From assembly GCF_035319885.1 (NCBI RefSeq), contig NZ_CP141285.1, forward strand, positions 2,860,001-2,924,000: 64,000 nt of DNA. Reading direction: 5' to 3'. Below are positions 1 through 10,400 of the stretch, piece by piece. Position 1 is the first letter of the stretch. Every line of letters starts with the position of its first letter. The stretch comes from Altererythrobacter sp. H2. GTDB lineage: Bacteria; Pseudomonadota; Alphaproteobacteria; Sphingomonadales; Sphingomonadaceae. The position numbers were made by a program, and so were the translations under genes. Below the pieces are notes generated by a model. It had not been told where the DNA came from, searched no databases, and saw only the letters and a list, made by a program, of their open reading frames with translations.

Positions 1-2
1 AT

Positions 3-761
3 ACGGGTTCCGAAGCGACCGTGGTGACGGATCGGATCCAACAGCAGCTCGGCCTGCGATCTGCCGGGAACGCCGTCGTCGTGGGCATGGCCAGCCGGGT
101 GGCGGTCGAACTGGTCATGCTGGACGGGCTCGAATTCGCCGCCCGCGTGTTCGACGGGCTGGAGGCCCCGCTGCTTGCTGCCCACAATGTTGGTGCGGAC
201 GGGATTCTCGGCCTCGACACCTTGCAGGACCTTCGGGTCCTGATCGATTTTCGCGACAACACCATTGCTGTCAATGATGCGGCCGCCCTTGGCGGCAACC
301 GCGGCTATGACATCGTCATTCGCGCCCGGCGCAAGCTCGGACGGCTGATCATCACCGAAGCGACCATCGACAATGTGAAGACGGCGGTAATCCTCGATAC
401 CGGCGCACAGACCAGCATCGGCAATTTGGCGCTGCAAAACAAGCTGCGGGCGCGAAAGCGAGAGCTGGTCAGCAACAAGGACGTCAACGGCTTCGACATT
501 CTCGGCTCGATCGGCGTCGCCCGCTCGCTCAAGCTGGACAAGATGCAGATCAACAACCTGCCCATCATGTTCGCTGACGGCCCGGCCTTCGCGCAACTGG
601 GCCTCGCCGGAAAACCGGCCATGATTCTGGGGATGCGCGACCTGCGGATTTTCGACCGCGTCGCGATCGACTTTGCCACGCGCCAGATCCTGTTCGATGC
701 TCCGCCCGGCATAGGATTCGAGTCAAGAACACGATCGGGCGGAGTGCCCGGCCTGCTGTAA
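3..761 (+). CDS. Tandem retropepsin-like aspartyl protease, 5' truncated by window edge
   Basis: The frame is already open at the window edge, so the N-terminus is missing; 252 residues are visible. Two retropepsin-like halves can be read. The window opens inside the first active-site motif (TGSEATVVTD, with the catalytic Asp just off the edge), and a second motif, ILDTGAQTS, lies near visible residue 132. Each half also has the hydrophobic-Gly signature that closes such folds (GILGLDTL, MILGMRDL). Bacterial proteins with two such repeats are often exported; their substrates are generally unknown. A GTG at 21 could be mistaken for the start, but it would remove the first active site. The ATP-dependent exporter gene follows 41 bp downstream on the same strand. 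Confidence 0.75.
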   Translation, partial: TGSEATVVTDRIQQQLGLRSAGNAVVVGMASRVAVELVMLDGLEFAARVFDGLEAPLLAAHNVGADGILGLDTLQDLRVLIDFRDNTIAVNDAAALGGNRGYDIVIRARRKLGRLIITEATIDNVKTAVILDTGAQTSIGNLALQNKLRARKRELVSNKDVNGFDILGSIGVARSLKLDKMQINNLPIMFADGPAFAQLGLAGKPAMILGMRDLRIFDRVAIDFATRQILFDAPPGIGFESRTRSGGVPGLL

Positions 762-802
762 CGATCCCCTGGGTCATTGCTCAATCGGCCTGACTACCCC
801 AC

Positions 803-2629
803 ATGGGCGCGATGCCGCCTGACCACCCAACCGATACGCCAGCCGATCACGATAGCTGGGCGACGCTCAGGCGGTTCCTGCCCTATCTGTGGCCCAAGGG
901 TGAACCTGCCTTGCGCTGGCGGATTGTCGGGGCGTTCGTGTTCGTGTTGCTGGCCAAGGCCACCATCCTTACCTTGCCCTTTGCCTACAAATACGCCGTC
1001 GATGCGATGACCACACCCGGCAACGAGGGGGCAATGGTCGCTATGGCGCTGGTGCTGGCATATGCCGCCGGGCGCTTCGCCAGCGTCGCGTTCGACAACC
1101 TGCGCAACATCACGTTCGAGCGGGTCGGGCAGGACGCCACCCGGCGGCTGGCCGAGGACGTGTTCGCCCGGCTGCATCGGCTCAGCCTGCGTTTCCATCT
1201 CTCCCGCCGCACCGGGGAAGTGACCAAAACGATCGAGCGCGGCACCAAGAGCATCGACCAGATGCTCTACTTCCTGTTGTTCAACATCGCTCCGACCATC
1301 ATCGAACTGGTCGCAGTGGGCGTGATCTTCTGGCTCAACTTCGGCTGGGAACTGGTCGCCGCGACCGGGCTGACGGTGGTAACCTATATCGCGGTCACCC
1401 GCTGGATCACCGAATGGCGCACCCAGCTTCGGCGGGAGATGAATGACCTCGATGGCCGCGCGCTCGACCGGGCGGTCGATTCGCTGCTCAACTACGAAAC
1501 GGTCAAATATTTCGGCGCGGAATCGCGCGAGGAAGCCCGCTATGCCGCCGCGGCGGGCGCCTATGCGCGCGCTGCGATCAAGAGCGAGAACTCGCTCGGC
1601 CTGCTCAACATCACCCAGTCGCTGATCACCAACCTGCTGATGGCGGGTGCGATGGCCTGGACCGTGTGGGGCTGGAGCAAGGGCGAACTGACCGTGGGCG
1701 ACCTGGTGTTCGTCAACACCTACCTGATGCAGCTCTTCCGCCCGCTCGACATGCTGGGCTGGGTCTACCGCACGATCCGCCAGGGGCTGGTCGACATGGG
1801 CGCGATGTTCAAGCTGATGGACACCGCGATCGAGGTGCGCGACGTGCCCGGCGCGCCCGCGCTGGCAATCCGCCAGCCGACCGTGACCTTCGAGAATGTC
1901 GTGTTTGGCTACGACCGTGACCGGACCATCCTCCATGGCCTCAGTTTCGAGGTTCCGGCAGGTTCGCGCACCGCCATTGTCGGGCCATCCGGCGCGGGCA
2001 AGAGCACGATCGCGCGGCTGCTGTTCCGATTTTACGATCCGTGGAGCGGCCGCATCCTGATTGACGGGCAGGATATTGCATCGGTGACCCAGGCATCCTT
2101 GCGCGCAGCGATCGGGATCGTCCCGCAGGATTCGGTCCTGTTCAACGATACGATCGGCTACAACATTGCCTATGGCCGTGATCAGGCGAGCGAGGACGAC
2201 GTGCTTCGCGCCGCGAGCGATGCTTCGATCCTGCCGTTCATCGAGCGCCTGCCGCAGGGTTTCGCCACCGAAGTGGGCGAACGCGGGCTCAAGCTCTCCG
2301 GCGGCGAGAAGCAGCGGGTCGCGATTGCGCGGACCCTGGTGAAGGACCCGCCAATCGTTGTGCTGGACGAGGCCACCAGCGCGCTCGACACCCGCACCGA
2401 GCAGGACATTCTCACCACTCTGAGGCGGGTCAGCGAGCACCGCACCACCCTGTCAATCGCCCACCGCCTCTCGACCATCGCCGATTCGGACGAGATTCTG
2501 GTCCTCGATCAGGGGCTTCTGGCAGAGCGCGGCACCCACAGCGTGCTGCTGCGGCGCGACGGGCTCTATGCCGAAATGTGGGCCCGCCAGCTGAATGAAC
2601 GCGAGTCGCTGGAGCAGGCAGCGGAGTAA
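803..2629 (+). CDS. atm1: Atm1-type ABC exporter (heavy-metal / glutathione-conjugate transporter)
   Basis: A 608-aa half-transporter with an N-terminal six-helix membrane domain (about residues 30-310) and a C-terminal ATPase domain. The ATPase motifs are complete: Walker A GPSGAGKST near residue 393, signature LSGGEKQR near 498, Walker B IVVLDEATSALD near 517 and the H-loop SIAHRLS near 552. The segment HLSRRTGEVTKTIERGTKSI is characteristic of the Atm1/ABCB7 subfamily, whose members export glutathione-linked sulfur or metal conjugates across the inner membrane as homodimers. Length matches the family. The start ATG follows the protease-like gene after a 41-bp gap. Substrate is inferred from family only. 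Confidence 0.9.
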   Translation: MGAMPPDHPTDTPADHDSWATLRRFLPYLWPKGEPALRWRIVGAFVFVLLAKATILTLPFAYKYAVDAMTTPGNEGAMVAMALVLAYAAGRFASVAFDNLRNITFERVGQDATRRLAEDVFARLHRLSLRFHLSRRTGEVTKTIERGTKSIDQMLYFLLFNIAPTIIELVAVGVIFWLNFGWELVAATGLTVVTYIAVTRWITEWRTQLRREMNDLDGRALDRAVDSLLNYETVKYFGAESREEARYAAAAGAYARAAIKSENSLGLLNITQSLITNLLMAGAMAWTVWGWSKGELTVGDLVFVNTYLMQLFRPLDMLGWVYRTIRQGLVDMGAMFKLMDTAIEVRDVPGAPALAIRQPTVTFENVVFGYDRDRTILHGLSFEVPAGSRTAIVGPSGAGKSTIARLLFRFYDPWSGRILIDGQDIASVTQASLRAAIGIVPQDSVLFNDTIGYNIAYGRDQASEDDVLRAASDASILPFIERLPQGFATEVGERGLKLSGGEKQRVAIARTLVKDPPIVVLDEATSALDTRTEQDILTTLRRVSEHRTTLSIAHRLSTIADSDEILVLDQGLLAERGTHSVLLRRDGLYAEMWARQLNERESLEQAAE

Positions 2630-2630
2630 G

Positions 2631-3029
2631 CTAATCGCCGGGAAAGCGGTCGAAACCGGGCAATTCGGCGAGGCCCGCTTCCCAGTTCAGCGCATCGGCC
2701 AGCTGGACATGGACCTGCGGCGGGAACAGCTCGGGATCATCGAGCGTGACGGTCTGGATATCGACCAGCCCGGGCAGGACGTTTTCGTTGACGTAATAGA
2801 GCCCGGTTCCGCAGTCGCCGCAGAAATAGCGCTCTGCATCGGCGGACGAGCGGTAGAGCTTCGGCTTGCCCTGCTCGATCGCGAAATCATCCGCCGCGAC
2901 GGCGATCCACGCCACCCCTGCCGCACCGGCGCAGCGGCGACAATCCTCGCAGTGGCAGACCGAGGAATGGCGCACCCCCCCCTGGAAGCTGTAGCGGATG
3001 GCCCCGCAATGGCAGTGTCCGCCCGGCAT
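2631..3029 (-). CDS. GFA-family (CENP-V type) zinc-binding protein
   Basis: A 132-aa protein of the GFA family (glutathione-dependent formaldehyde-activating enzyme fold). Zinc-ligand cysteines are visible as HCHCGAIRY near the N-terminus, CHCEDCRRCAGA near residue 27 and CGDCGTGLYY in the middle. Members bind structural zinc; an actual role in formaldehyde metabolism is unproven for most. It is the last gene of a leftward run hslV-hslU-ACT-GFA and lies tail to tail with the Atm1-type exporter, whose stop codon lies 2 bp away. Function beyond the fold is not claimed. Confidence 0.85.
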   Translation of the reverse strand: MPGGHCHCGAIRYSFQGGVRHSSVCHCEDCRRCAGAAGVAWIAVAADDFAIEQGKPKLYRSSADAERYFCGDCGTGLYYVNENVLPGLVDIQTVTLDDPELFPPQVHVQLADALNWEAGLAELPGFDRFPGD

Positions 3030-3044
3030 GATCTCTCTCCTCTG

Positions 3045-3439
3045 TTACGCCACCTTCGCACCGGCGGCGAGAGCCTGCAAGATCGCCAGTGCGTCATCAG
3101 CGCGGTCGGCGGGCACGAACAGGTGGTCATGATGCAGTGCGGCGACGACGTTGCAGGCAATCTGCGCATCGGCAAGTGCGGTCGCCACCGCCGCTGTCAG
3201 CCCGACGCCTTCGAGGTCGGAGTGGACGGTGAGCGTGATCCGGGCGAAAGTCGGCGCATCTGCGGCCAATGCCGCCGGGACGATGGCGCTTACGCCCTCG
3301 TGCTCGCGAAAGGTGCCCAGTGCCGCGCCGAGCAGTTCCGGGGCGCGGTCCGGCGTCACCGCAACGAAAGCCCAGCGGTGCGGGTCAAGCTGAGGTGCCA
3401 TCCCCGCGATCATGGCCTGCGAATCGCGAACCGCGGGGC

Positions 3440-3443
<4 letters not shown>
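3045..3443 (-). CDS. ACT-domain-containing protein
   Basis: A 132-aa protein whose central and C-terminal parts look like an ACT ligand-binding domain: [22 protein letters not shown] is followed by [31 protein letters not shown], the usual beta-alpha-beta-beta-alpha-beta pattern (split here for readability). ACT domains typically bind amino acids and regulate enzymes; stand-alone versions like this are common in alphaproteobacteria and uncharacterised. Its start overlaps the hslU stop by 4 bp, so it is probably translated from the hslVU transcript, although no functional link to the protease is known. Confidence 0.75.
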
Positions 3444-4741
<1,298 letters not shown>

Positions 4742-4756
4742 GGGGTTCCGATGTGC

Positions 4757-5317
4757 TCAGACGGTTTCGAGCGTGACGTTGTCGTTAGTGAACACGCAGA
4801 TTTCCGCCGCGACGTGCATGGCCTTGCGGGCAATCACCTCGGCGTCTTCCTCGTAATCCACCAGTGCGCGGGCAGCGGCCAGGGCATAGTTGCCGCCGCT
4901 GCCGATCGCGGTAATCCCGCCCTCCGGCTCCAGCACGTCACCGTTGCCGGTCAGCACTAGCAGCACGTCCTTGTCGGCAACGATCATCAGGGCTTCGAGA
5001 TTGCGCAGGTACTTGTCGGTCCGCCAATCCTTGGCCAGCTCGACCGCAGCCCGCATCAGCTGACCGGAATACTGCTCCAGCTTCTTTTCCAGCCGTTCGA
5101 ACAGAGTGAAGGCGTCGGCGGTCGCTCCGGCAAAGCCGGCCACGACGCTGCCGTCCTTTCCGATCCGCCGCACCTTGCGGGCGTTCGGCTTCATCACAGT
5201 GTTGCCCATGGAAACCTGGCCGTCGCCTGCGATCACGGTCTTGCCGTGCCGCTTTACGCCAACGATGGTGGTGCCGTGCCAGGGGACAAGCCCGTGGGCC
5301 GAGGAATGTTCGCTCAT
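4757..5317 (-). CDS. hslV: HslV, peptidase subunit of the HslVU protease
   Basis: A 186-aa Ntn-hydrolase (ClpQ). The family N-terminus [11 protein letters not shown] begins at residue 16, so Thr16 is expected to become the catalytic N-terminal threonine after removal of a 15-residue leader. Other conserved blocks are [36 protein letters not shown] and [14 protein letters not shown]. Downstream is hslU, so this gene starts the operon. A leader longer than the single Met of the E. coli protein is common in alphaproteobacteria; a downstream start is not obvious because the next Met lies inside the fold. Confidence 0.97.
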   Translation of the reverse strand: MSEHSSAHGLVPWHGTTIVGVKRHGKTVIAGDGQVSMGNTVMKPNARKVRRIGKDGSVVAGFAGATADAFTLFERLEKKLEQYSGQLMRAAVELAKDWRTDKYLRNLEALMIVADKDVLLVLTGNGDVLEPEGGITAIGSGGNYALAAARALVDYEEDAEVIARKAMHVAAEICVFTNDNVTLETV

Positions 5318-5374
5318 GCGCCCGGATATGGGGCTTGCTGCGAACCGGTCAAGCGAATGGGGGCAAAGCCGGCC

Positions 5375-5851
5375 TCAGCCGCCCGGACCACCCGCGCCGC
5401 CAGCTCCCGCGCCGGGTGCACCGACCTGGCCGATATTGCCGAACAGATCTTCGAAGAAGCTCCGTTCGCGGCCCAGCGTCGGGGTGGCATCGCCGTCAGG
5501 GCTGATGAAGGCGACCTGATCAAGCCCGGTGTTTTGCGCCGAAGCGACATTGCCCGCAGCGTCAAACTGGATAGCCAGTACCGAATGGTTGCGGATCGAA
5601 GGGCGGCCGAACGGCGCGCGCCCGGTCACGCTCGACACGTAATACCAGGTCGGCTCGCCGAACTGGCTGGTAAAGCTCGGGCGGCCAAGCGTGGCGGTGA
5701 CGGACTGGCGGTTGTCGATCCCCGGCTGGATGCTGCCGACCAGAGCGGCATCCTGAATGTATCCGCGGCTTTCCCGGATTGCGGTGCAACCGCCCAAGCC
5801 GAGTGCGGCTGCCATCATTATAGCGGCGCCCAAAGCCTTGCCTGCGTGCAT
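5375..5851 (-). CDS. bamE: BamE-like outer membrane assembly lipoprotein
   Basis: A 158-aa protein beginning MHAGKALGAAIMMAAALGLGGCTAIRESRG, a lipoprotein signal with lipobox LGGC (given in one piece only to its Cys: LGLGGC). The SmpA/BamE core follows: GSIQPGIDNRQSVTATLGRP then TWYYVSS. BamE is a periplasm-facing lipoprotein of the BAM beta-barrel assembly complex. The ATG at 5851 was chosen because it precedes the signal peptide directly and has GGGAAG upstream; a longer open frame adds an unlikely 31-residue extension. The C-terminus is Gly/Ala/Pro-rich. The start faces the divergent bc1-chaperone gene. Confidence 0.88.
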   Translation of the reverse strand: MHAGKALGAAIMMAAALGLGGCTAIRESRGYIQDAALVGSIQPGIDNRQSVTATLGRPSFTSQFGEPTWYYVSSVTGRAPFGRPSIRNHSVLAIQFDAAGNVASAQNTGLDQVAFISPDGDATPTLGRERSFFEDLFGNIGQVGAPGAGAGGAGGPGG

Positions 5852-6009
5852 CGAATGTCTTCCCTTGGTTGCCGGATGCGCCCTGAGGCACGCGCCAGCC
5901 GTGATTTCGCCCACAGCCTTAGGGGCAGGTGGCGCGGCTGGCAACGGGGCTGCGAATGGAGTTCGCGGCTTGAATTGCCGATGAACGCCGGCATCCCTAC
6001 ATAAGCGCC

Positions 6010-6516
6010 ATGACCTTCCTCAAAACCCTGTTTCGCCGCGAACCCGATCCAGCCGAGGCCCTGCGCCCCTTGTGGCACCGCGTCGTCGCCCTTTCCCGTG
6101 ATCCGGCATGGTATGATGAATGCCATGTGCCCGATACGGTCCAGGGCCGGTTCGACATGATCACGCTGGTGCTCGCGATGGTCCTGTTGCGGATGGAGCG
6201 GGAAGAGGCCCTGCGGCCTGGCAGCACATGGCTGACGGAGCTGTTCGTCGCGGACATGGACGGGCAGCTGCGCGAAACCGGCATGGGCGATCCCACCCTT
6301 GGCAAGGAAGTGGGCAAGCTGGTCTCCGTCCTCGGAGGGCGCCTTGGCGCGCTGCGCGAAGCGAACGGCGACGTTTCACAGATGACGGTGGTGATTGATC
6401 GCAACATGGCCATTCCCGGCGGCAGCCTGCCGGTGGCGACCAGGCTGGCGGCCTTTGCCCAGCGCCTGGCCGAAACCGACGCCGAAGCCGTACTGCGCGC
6501 AGACATTGCCCTATGA
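6010..6516 (+). CDS. Ubiquinol-cytochrome c chaperone (CBP3-like) family protein
   Basis: A 168-aa protein with the CBP3/UQCC1 signature: LWHRVVALSRDPAWYDECHVPDT near the N-terminus, then FDMITLVLAMVLLRME, and GDPTLGKEVGKLVSVLGGR. Mitochondrial Cbp3 assists cytochrome b maturation in complex III, and the alphaproteobacterial relatives are believed to act likewise at the membrane; the role here is inferred from the family. The stop overlaps the next gene (DUF177) by 4 bp, a pairing typical of sphingomonads. Confidence 0.85.
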   Translation: MTFLKTLFRREPDPAEALRPLWHRVVALSRDPAWYDECHVPDTVQGRFDMITLVLAMVLLRMEREEALRPGSTWLTELFVADMDGQLRETGMGDPTLGKEVGKLVSVLGGRLGALREANGDVSQMTVVIDRNMAIPGGSLPVATRLAAFAQRLAETDAEAVLRADIAL

Positions 6517-7034
6517 CGGCGGGAGAACTGACCCGCATGGTCCGGCGCAAGCCGCTGCCCGCAGGTCCGATGGAAATCGTCGCCTCCGACGCAGAGCGCG
6601 CCGCACTGGCCCGCCGGTTCGCGATCAGCGCCGTCGAACGCCTTGTCGCGCGGGTCGAACTGGTCGATGCCGGGAGCGCGGTCGCCGTGGAAGGCAGGCT
6701 GGAGGCCGATCTGGTGCAGGCCTGCGCCGTTTCGGGTGAGGACTTCGCCCACACCGTGCGCGAACCGCTGTCCTTCCGGTTCGTGCCGACACGCGAACTG
6801 CCGGATCAGGCCGACATCGAGATCGAGCTCGCCGGCGACGAACTCGACGACATCGAATACGACGGCGACATGTTCGATCTGGGCGAAGCCGTGGCACAAA
6901 CCCTGGCGCTGGCCATCGATCCTTACGCCGAAGGCCCCGATGCCGACGCGGCGCGGAAAGCCGCCGGAATCGTCACGGACGATACCCCGCGCGGCCCCCT
7001 GGCGGATGCACTTGCGGCGCTGAAGAAGACCTGA
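6513..7034 (+). CDS. DUF177 (YceD-like) protein
   Basis: A 173-aa acidic protein of the YceD/DUF177 family. The core Cys-containing block LVQACAVSGEDFAHTVREPL is followed by SFRF and an acidic stretch (DIEIELAGDELDDIEYDGDM), then DLGEAVAQTLALAIDPY, all typical of the family. In many bacteria yceD precedes rpmF and the protein has been linked to ribosomal RNA metabolism; here no rpmF follows and ssb lies convergent 1 bp away. Start ATG overlaps the upstream stop. Function is uncertain. Confidence 0.88.
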   Translation: MTAGELTRMVRRKPLPAGPMEIVASDAERAALARRFAISAVERLVARVELVDAGSAVAVEGRLEADLVQACAVSGEDFAHTVREPLSFRFVPTRELPDQADIEIELAGDELDDIEYDGDMFDLGEAVAQTLALAIDPYAEGPDADAARKAAGIVTDDTPRGPLADALAALKKT

Positions 7035-7568
7035 TCAGAACGGAATATCGTCGTCGAGATCGTCGTAGTTGGAGCCGCCGCCCGAGGCTGCGCCGCCGCC
7101 CTGGTTCCAGCCGCCGCCACCCTGGCCGCCGCCCGACTGCCCACCCGGAGCGCCGCCGCCGTAGCCACCGCTGCGCTGGCCGCCACCACCGCCGGCTCCG
7201 CCACCGGCACCACCCTGGGCGCCATCAAGCATGGTCATGACCGAGTTGGGACCGCGCAGGACCACTTCGGTCGAATAGCGGTCGTTGCCCTGCTGGTCCT
7301 GCCATTTGCGGGTCTGGAGCTGGCCTTCGATATAAACCTTGCTGCCCTTGCGCAGGAACCGCTCGGCCACACCCGCCAGACCTTCATTGAAGATCGCGAC
7401 GGTGTGCCATTCGGTGCGTTCCTGCCGCTCCCCGGAATTCTTGTCCTTCCACGTTTCACTGGTGGCGATGCGCAGGTTGCACACCTTGCCGCCGTTCTGG
7501 AAGCTGCGGATTTCCGGATCGGCACCGAGATTGCCGATCAGCATGACCTTGTTGAGTGAACCGGCCAT
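7035..7568 (-). CDS. ssb: Single-stranded DNA-binding protein SSB
   Basis: A 177-aa SSB. The N-terminal OB fold is clear ([57 protein letters not shown]), followed by a Gly/Gln-rich flexible linker and the acidic C-terminal tail DDDIPF that recruits replication and repair partners. It coats single-stranded DNA during replication, repair and recombination. It is transcribed leftward, convergent with the DUF177 gene (stop codons adjacent) and upstream of nothing obviously co-transcribed. Confidence 0.98.
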   Translation of the reverse strand: MAGSLNKVMLIGNLGADPEIRSFQNGGKVCNLRIATSETWKDKNSGERQERTEWHTVAIFNEGLAGVAERFLRKGSKVYIEGQLQTRKWQDQQGNDRYSTEVVLRGPNSVMTMLDGAQGGAGGGAGGGGGQRSGGYGGGAPGGQSGGGQGGGGWNQGGGAASGGGSNYDDLDDDIPF

Positions 7569-7603
7569 CAGTTTGCGCCCTTTCGCTTAAAGCCCGGGCG
7601 CGC

Positions 7604-9442
7604 CTACAGACTCAATGCCCGCGCGCCCCAGAATGTGATTCCCGCAAAGATATAGGCCAGCGCAAACAGGTAGGCCACCATCACACCGGGCCATTTCCAC
7701 CCGTTTGTTTCACGCCGCGCGACCGCAATCGTCGAAATGCACTGCGGCGCGAACACGAACCAGGCGAGGAAGGCAAGCGCGGTCGGCAGGCTCCAGCGTT
7801 TGGCGATTTCTGCCCCCAGAGCCTGGCTGGCGGCCTCCTCGTCCTCCGAATCGACCGCATAGGTGGTGGCGAGGCTGGATACGGCCACCTCGCGCGCCGC
7901 CATGGCCGGGACCAGCGCCAGCGTCATCTCGCGGTTGAAGCCGATCGGCTCGAACGCCGGGTGCATCGCACTGGCGATCTGTCCGGCGAAAGAGGCATCG
8001 AGCTGGCTCTCACCCTCGCCCGCCCGCGGAAATGTGAGCAGGAGCCACAGCGCGATGGTGACGACAAAGATGATCGTCCCCGCGCGGCGCAGGAACACCC
8101 AGGCGCGCTGCCACAGGCCAATGGCGAGGTCCTTCAGCAGCGGCAGCTGGTAGCGGGGCAGCTCCATGATGAAGCCGCTCGCCGCACCTTTCGTGACCGA
8201 GCGCCGCAGCACCAGCGCCGCCGCCATCGCACCGACAATGCCGGCAAGGTAGAGCGCGAACAGCACCAGCCCCTGCAACCCGATCCCCGGCCCCACGCTG
8301 GTGGCGGGGATCACCGCGCCGATGATCACCGCGTAGACCGGCAGGCGGGCCGAGCAGGTCATCAGCGGGGCAATCAGGATAGTGGTGAGGCGGTCTTTCG
8401 GGTCGGCAATGCTGCGGGTCGCCATGATACCGGGAATGGCGCAGGCGAAGCTCGACAGCAGCGGGATGAAGCTGCGGCCCGACAGGCCCACGCCCGCCAT
8501 CATCCGGTCCATCAGGAAAGCGGCGCGGGCCATGTACCCCGTCGCCTCCATCAGCAGAATGAAGGCGAACAGGATCACGATCTGCGGAAGAAACACGACC
8601 ACCGAGCCGACCCCGGCGATGACACCCTCGGTGAGGAAATCGCGCCCGATGCCCGGGGCCAGCGCCCCCTTGATTGCGTCGGAGGCGAAGGATGCGAGCG
8701 CCTCCAGTCCGTCGGCAAACGGGGTGGCCCAGGCGAACACGGCCTGGAACATGACGAACAGCAAGGCGAACAGGATCACCGGCCCCAGCCAGGGGTGCAG
8801 CAGCACCTTGTCGAGCCCGGCATGGACCAGATGCGTGCCTGAACGCGAGAGGGTGGCCGCCCGGGCAATATTGCGCGCCGCCAGTCGTCGCTCCGGCAGG
8901 GTTATGTGCGGGCCGGGTTCGCCCGCGGCGATTTCAGCTGCGGCAACCGCAGCCGCCAGCTCCGCCAGCCCCTTGCGCCGCACCGCCACGGTGGGGACCA
9001 CCGGCACGCCGAGCGCTGATGACAATGCTGCCGGATCGAGCACCAGCCCGTCCCGCTCCGCCAGGTCCATCATGTTGAGCGCGACCACCACCGGCAGGCC
9101 GACTGCAATCACTTCCTGCGCGAACACCAGGTGGTGCTCGAGATTGGCGGCATCGAGCACCACAACGAGCACGTCAGGCTGCGGCTCGCCGGGAAATTCG
9201 CCGTGCACCACGCGGCGGGTCACTTCTTCATCCGGGCTGGTGGCATCGAACGAATAACAGCCCGGCAGGTCGATCAGGGCCATGGCTCCGCCACCCGGCA
9301 GCAGCATCCGGCCAGCCTTGCGCTCCACGGTCACGCCGGGATAGTTCGCGATCTTCTGCCGCGCCCCGGTCAGCGCGTTGAAAAGCGCGCTCTTGCCCGC
9401 GTTCGGGTTGCCGACGAGAGCGGCGATGCGCTGGCCGGTCAC
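7604..9442 (-). CDS. feoB: FeoB ferrous iron transporter
   Basis: A 612-aa inner-membrane Fe(II) permease with an N-terminal G-protein domain: G1 GNPNAGKSALFNALTG at residues 11-26, G3 DLPGCYS near 59 and G4 NMMD near 125. The C-terminal membrane part has the repeated Gate motifs (SSFACAIPGIMATR and related helices) ending in a run of hydrophobic helices. It is somewhat shorter than E. coli FeoB (773 aa), like many alphaproteobacterial homologues. The start overlaps feoA by 4 bp. Ferrous uptake is most useful at low oxygen; no Fur or FNR site was recognised upstream. Confidence 0.96.
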   Translation of the reverse strand: MTGQRIAALVGNPNAGKSALFNALTGARQKIANYPGVTVERKAGRMLLPGGGAMALIDLPGCYSFDATSPDEEVTRRVVHGEFPGEPQPDVLVVVLDAANLEHHLVFAQEVIAVGLPVVVALNMMDLAERDGLVLDPAALSSALGVPVVPTVAVRRKGLAELAAAVAAAEIAAGEPGPHITLPERRLAARNIARAATLSRSGTHLVHAGLDKVLLHPWLGPVILFALLFVMFQAVFAWATPFADGLEALASFASDAIKGALAPGIGRDFLTEGVIAGVGSVVVFLPQIVILFAFILLMEATGYMARAAFLMDRMMAGVGLSGRSFIPLLSSFACAIPGIMATRSIADPKDRLTTILIAPLMTCSARLPVYAVIIGAVIPATSVGPGIGLQGLVLFALYLAGIVGAMAAALVLRRSVTKGAASGFIMELPRYQLPLLKDLAIGLWQRAWVFLRRAGTIIFVVTIALWLLLTFPRAGEGESQLDASFAGQIASAMHPAFEPIGFNREMTLALVPAMAAREVAVSSLATTYAVDSEDEEAASQALGAEIAKRWSLPTALAFLAWFVFAPQCISTIAVARRETNGWKWPGVMVAYLFALAYIFAGITFWGARALSL

Positions 9443-9678
9443 AGCGCCTCCACCTCCATCGCCGCAGCGTGGACCCGGCGCAGGGCGATGGTCATCGTGC
9501 CGACCCGCACCGCGAGCGGATCGCGCCCTGCGAAGACCCCGCGATGGGCGACATTCACCTCAGCCCCGAGATCGAGGCCGAGCGCGCGCAGGCGCTTGCC
9601 CTCTTCTTCGGCGAGCACGGCCCAGTCGATTGCGGTAATCCGCGCATTGACCCCGCGCGGCAGTGCATCCAGCGTCAT
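9439..9678 (-). CDS. feoA: FeoA small cytosolic partner of FeoB
   Basis: A 79-aa SH3-like FeoA protein with the usual ordering: a hydrophobic N-terminus (MTLDALPRGVNARITAID), then KRLRALGLDLGAEVNVAHRG and the closing VRVGTMTIALRRVHAAAMEV. FeoA associates with FeoB and is required for Fe(II) uptake, though its exact action is unsettled. It is the first gene of the leftward feoAB operon and its stop overlaps the feoB start by 4 bp. Confidence 0.92.
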   Translation of the reverse strand: MTLDALPRGVNARITAIDWAVLAEEEGKRLRALGLDLGAEVNVAHRGVFAGRDPLAVRVGTMTIALRRVHAAAMEVEAL

Positions 9679-9738
9679 GGTGCCGCGCTATGGCAGCGAC
9701 GCTTCAATGGCAACCGACTATCACTACGCTGCCGCAGG

Positions 9739-10398
9739 CTAGCGGACGGGATAGCGCAACCGGCCGAGGAAACGGGCAACGCTGAAGCTCTCCCGATCGG
9801 GATTGAGCCACTTGGCCTTGACCTTCTCGAACTTCATCACGCCGTCGATCCGGCGTTCGAGGAAGGCGCGCGTCTCGGCCTTGTCTTCGCTTTCGTCGCT
9901 GACGAACACGGACAGGGTGGCGGCATAGATCGACGCCAGAATGGTCCGCTTGGTATAGTGATTATAGTCGGTGGCGGTATCGCCTGCGAGACGCCACATC
10001 CGGTCCGCGCTGCTCCATCCCAGCTTGAGCGCCCGCGCTGCGTTCTGCGGCAGGGCCATGATCGCCATCGCGCGGCGCAGGGCCTCTTCGCTGCCGGTCA
10101 TCGCATCCAGCCGGAACTGCACCAGTGCCCGGATCCGCTCACGGATTTTCAGTGCGGCAATTCGTTCGGGAGGAAAAGCATCGGCCATCGCGAAATCGAC
10201 CGAAGCGATCCAGGCTGCGATCATGTCCATCGCCCCACCGGGATAGGCCAGGGCGGCTACATCGGGATTGACGCCCCTGATCTCGGCGGCATTGATTACG
10301 GCTTGCTCGTTCCACCCGTCGAAAACGGCGGCCTCGGCAACAGCCGGGGCGAGTGCCAGACGCAGTTCGTCCAGCGTCATGTCGGAATAGTCGGTCAT
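9739..10398 (-). CDS. COQ9-family ubiquinone biosynthesis protein
   Basis: A 219-aa COQ9 homologue. The TetR-like N-terminal part is recognisable (LRLALAPAVAEAAVFDGWNE, then AVINAAEIRG), followed by the COQ9 block RIRALVQFRLDAMTGSEEAL and WSSADRMWRLAGDTATDYNHYTKR. The W/D/Y residues of the last segment are hallmarks of the lipid-binding COQ9 domain. COQ9 presents quinone intermediates to the COQ7 hydroxylase at the membrane. It is transcribed leftward and is 2 bp downstream of an ankyrin-repeat gene. Confidence 0.9.
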   Translation of the reverse strand: MTDYSDMTLDELRLALAPAVAEAAVFDGWNEQAVINAAEIRGVNPDVAALAYPGGAMDMIAAWIASVDFAMADAFPPERIAALKIRERIRALVQFRLDAMTGSEEALRRAMAIMALPQNAARALKLGWSSADRMWRLAGDTATDYNHYTKRTILASIYAATLSVFVSDESEDKAETRAFLERRIDGVMKFEKVKAKWLNPDRESFSVARFLGRLRYPVR

Positions 10399-10400
10399 GG

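Noticed and set aside
794-2440. Long open frame of 548 codons on the minus strand opposite the Atm1-type gene
   Set aside because: Composition is typical of antisense frames in high-GC DNA; no domain pattern, and the plus-strand gene is certain.
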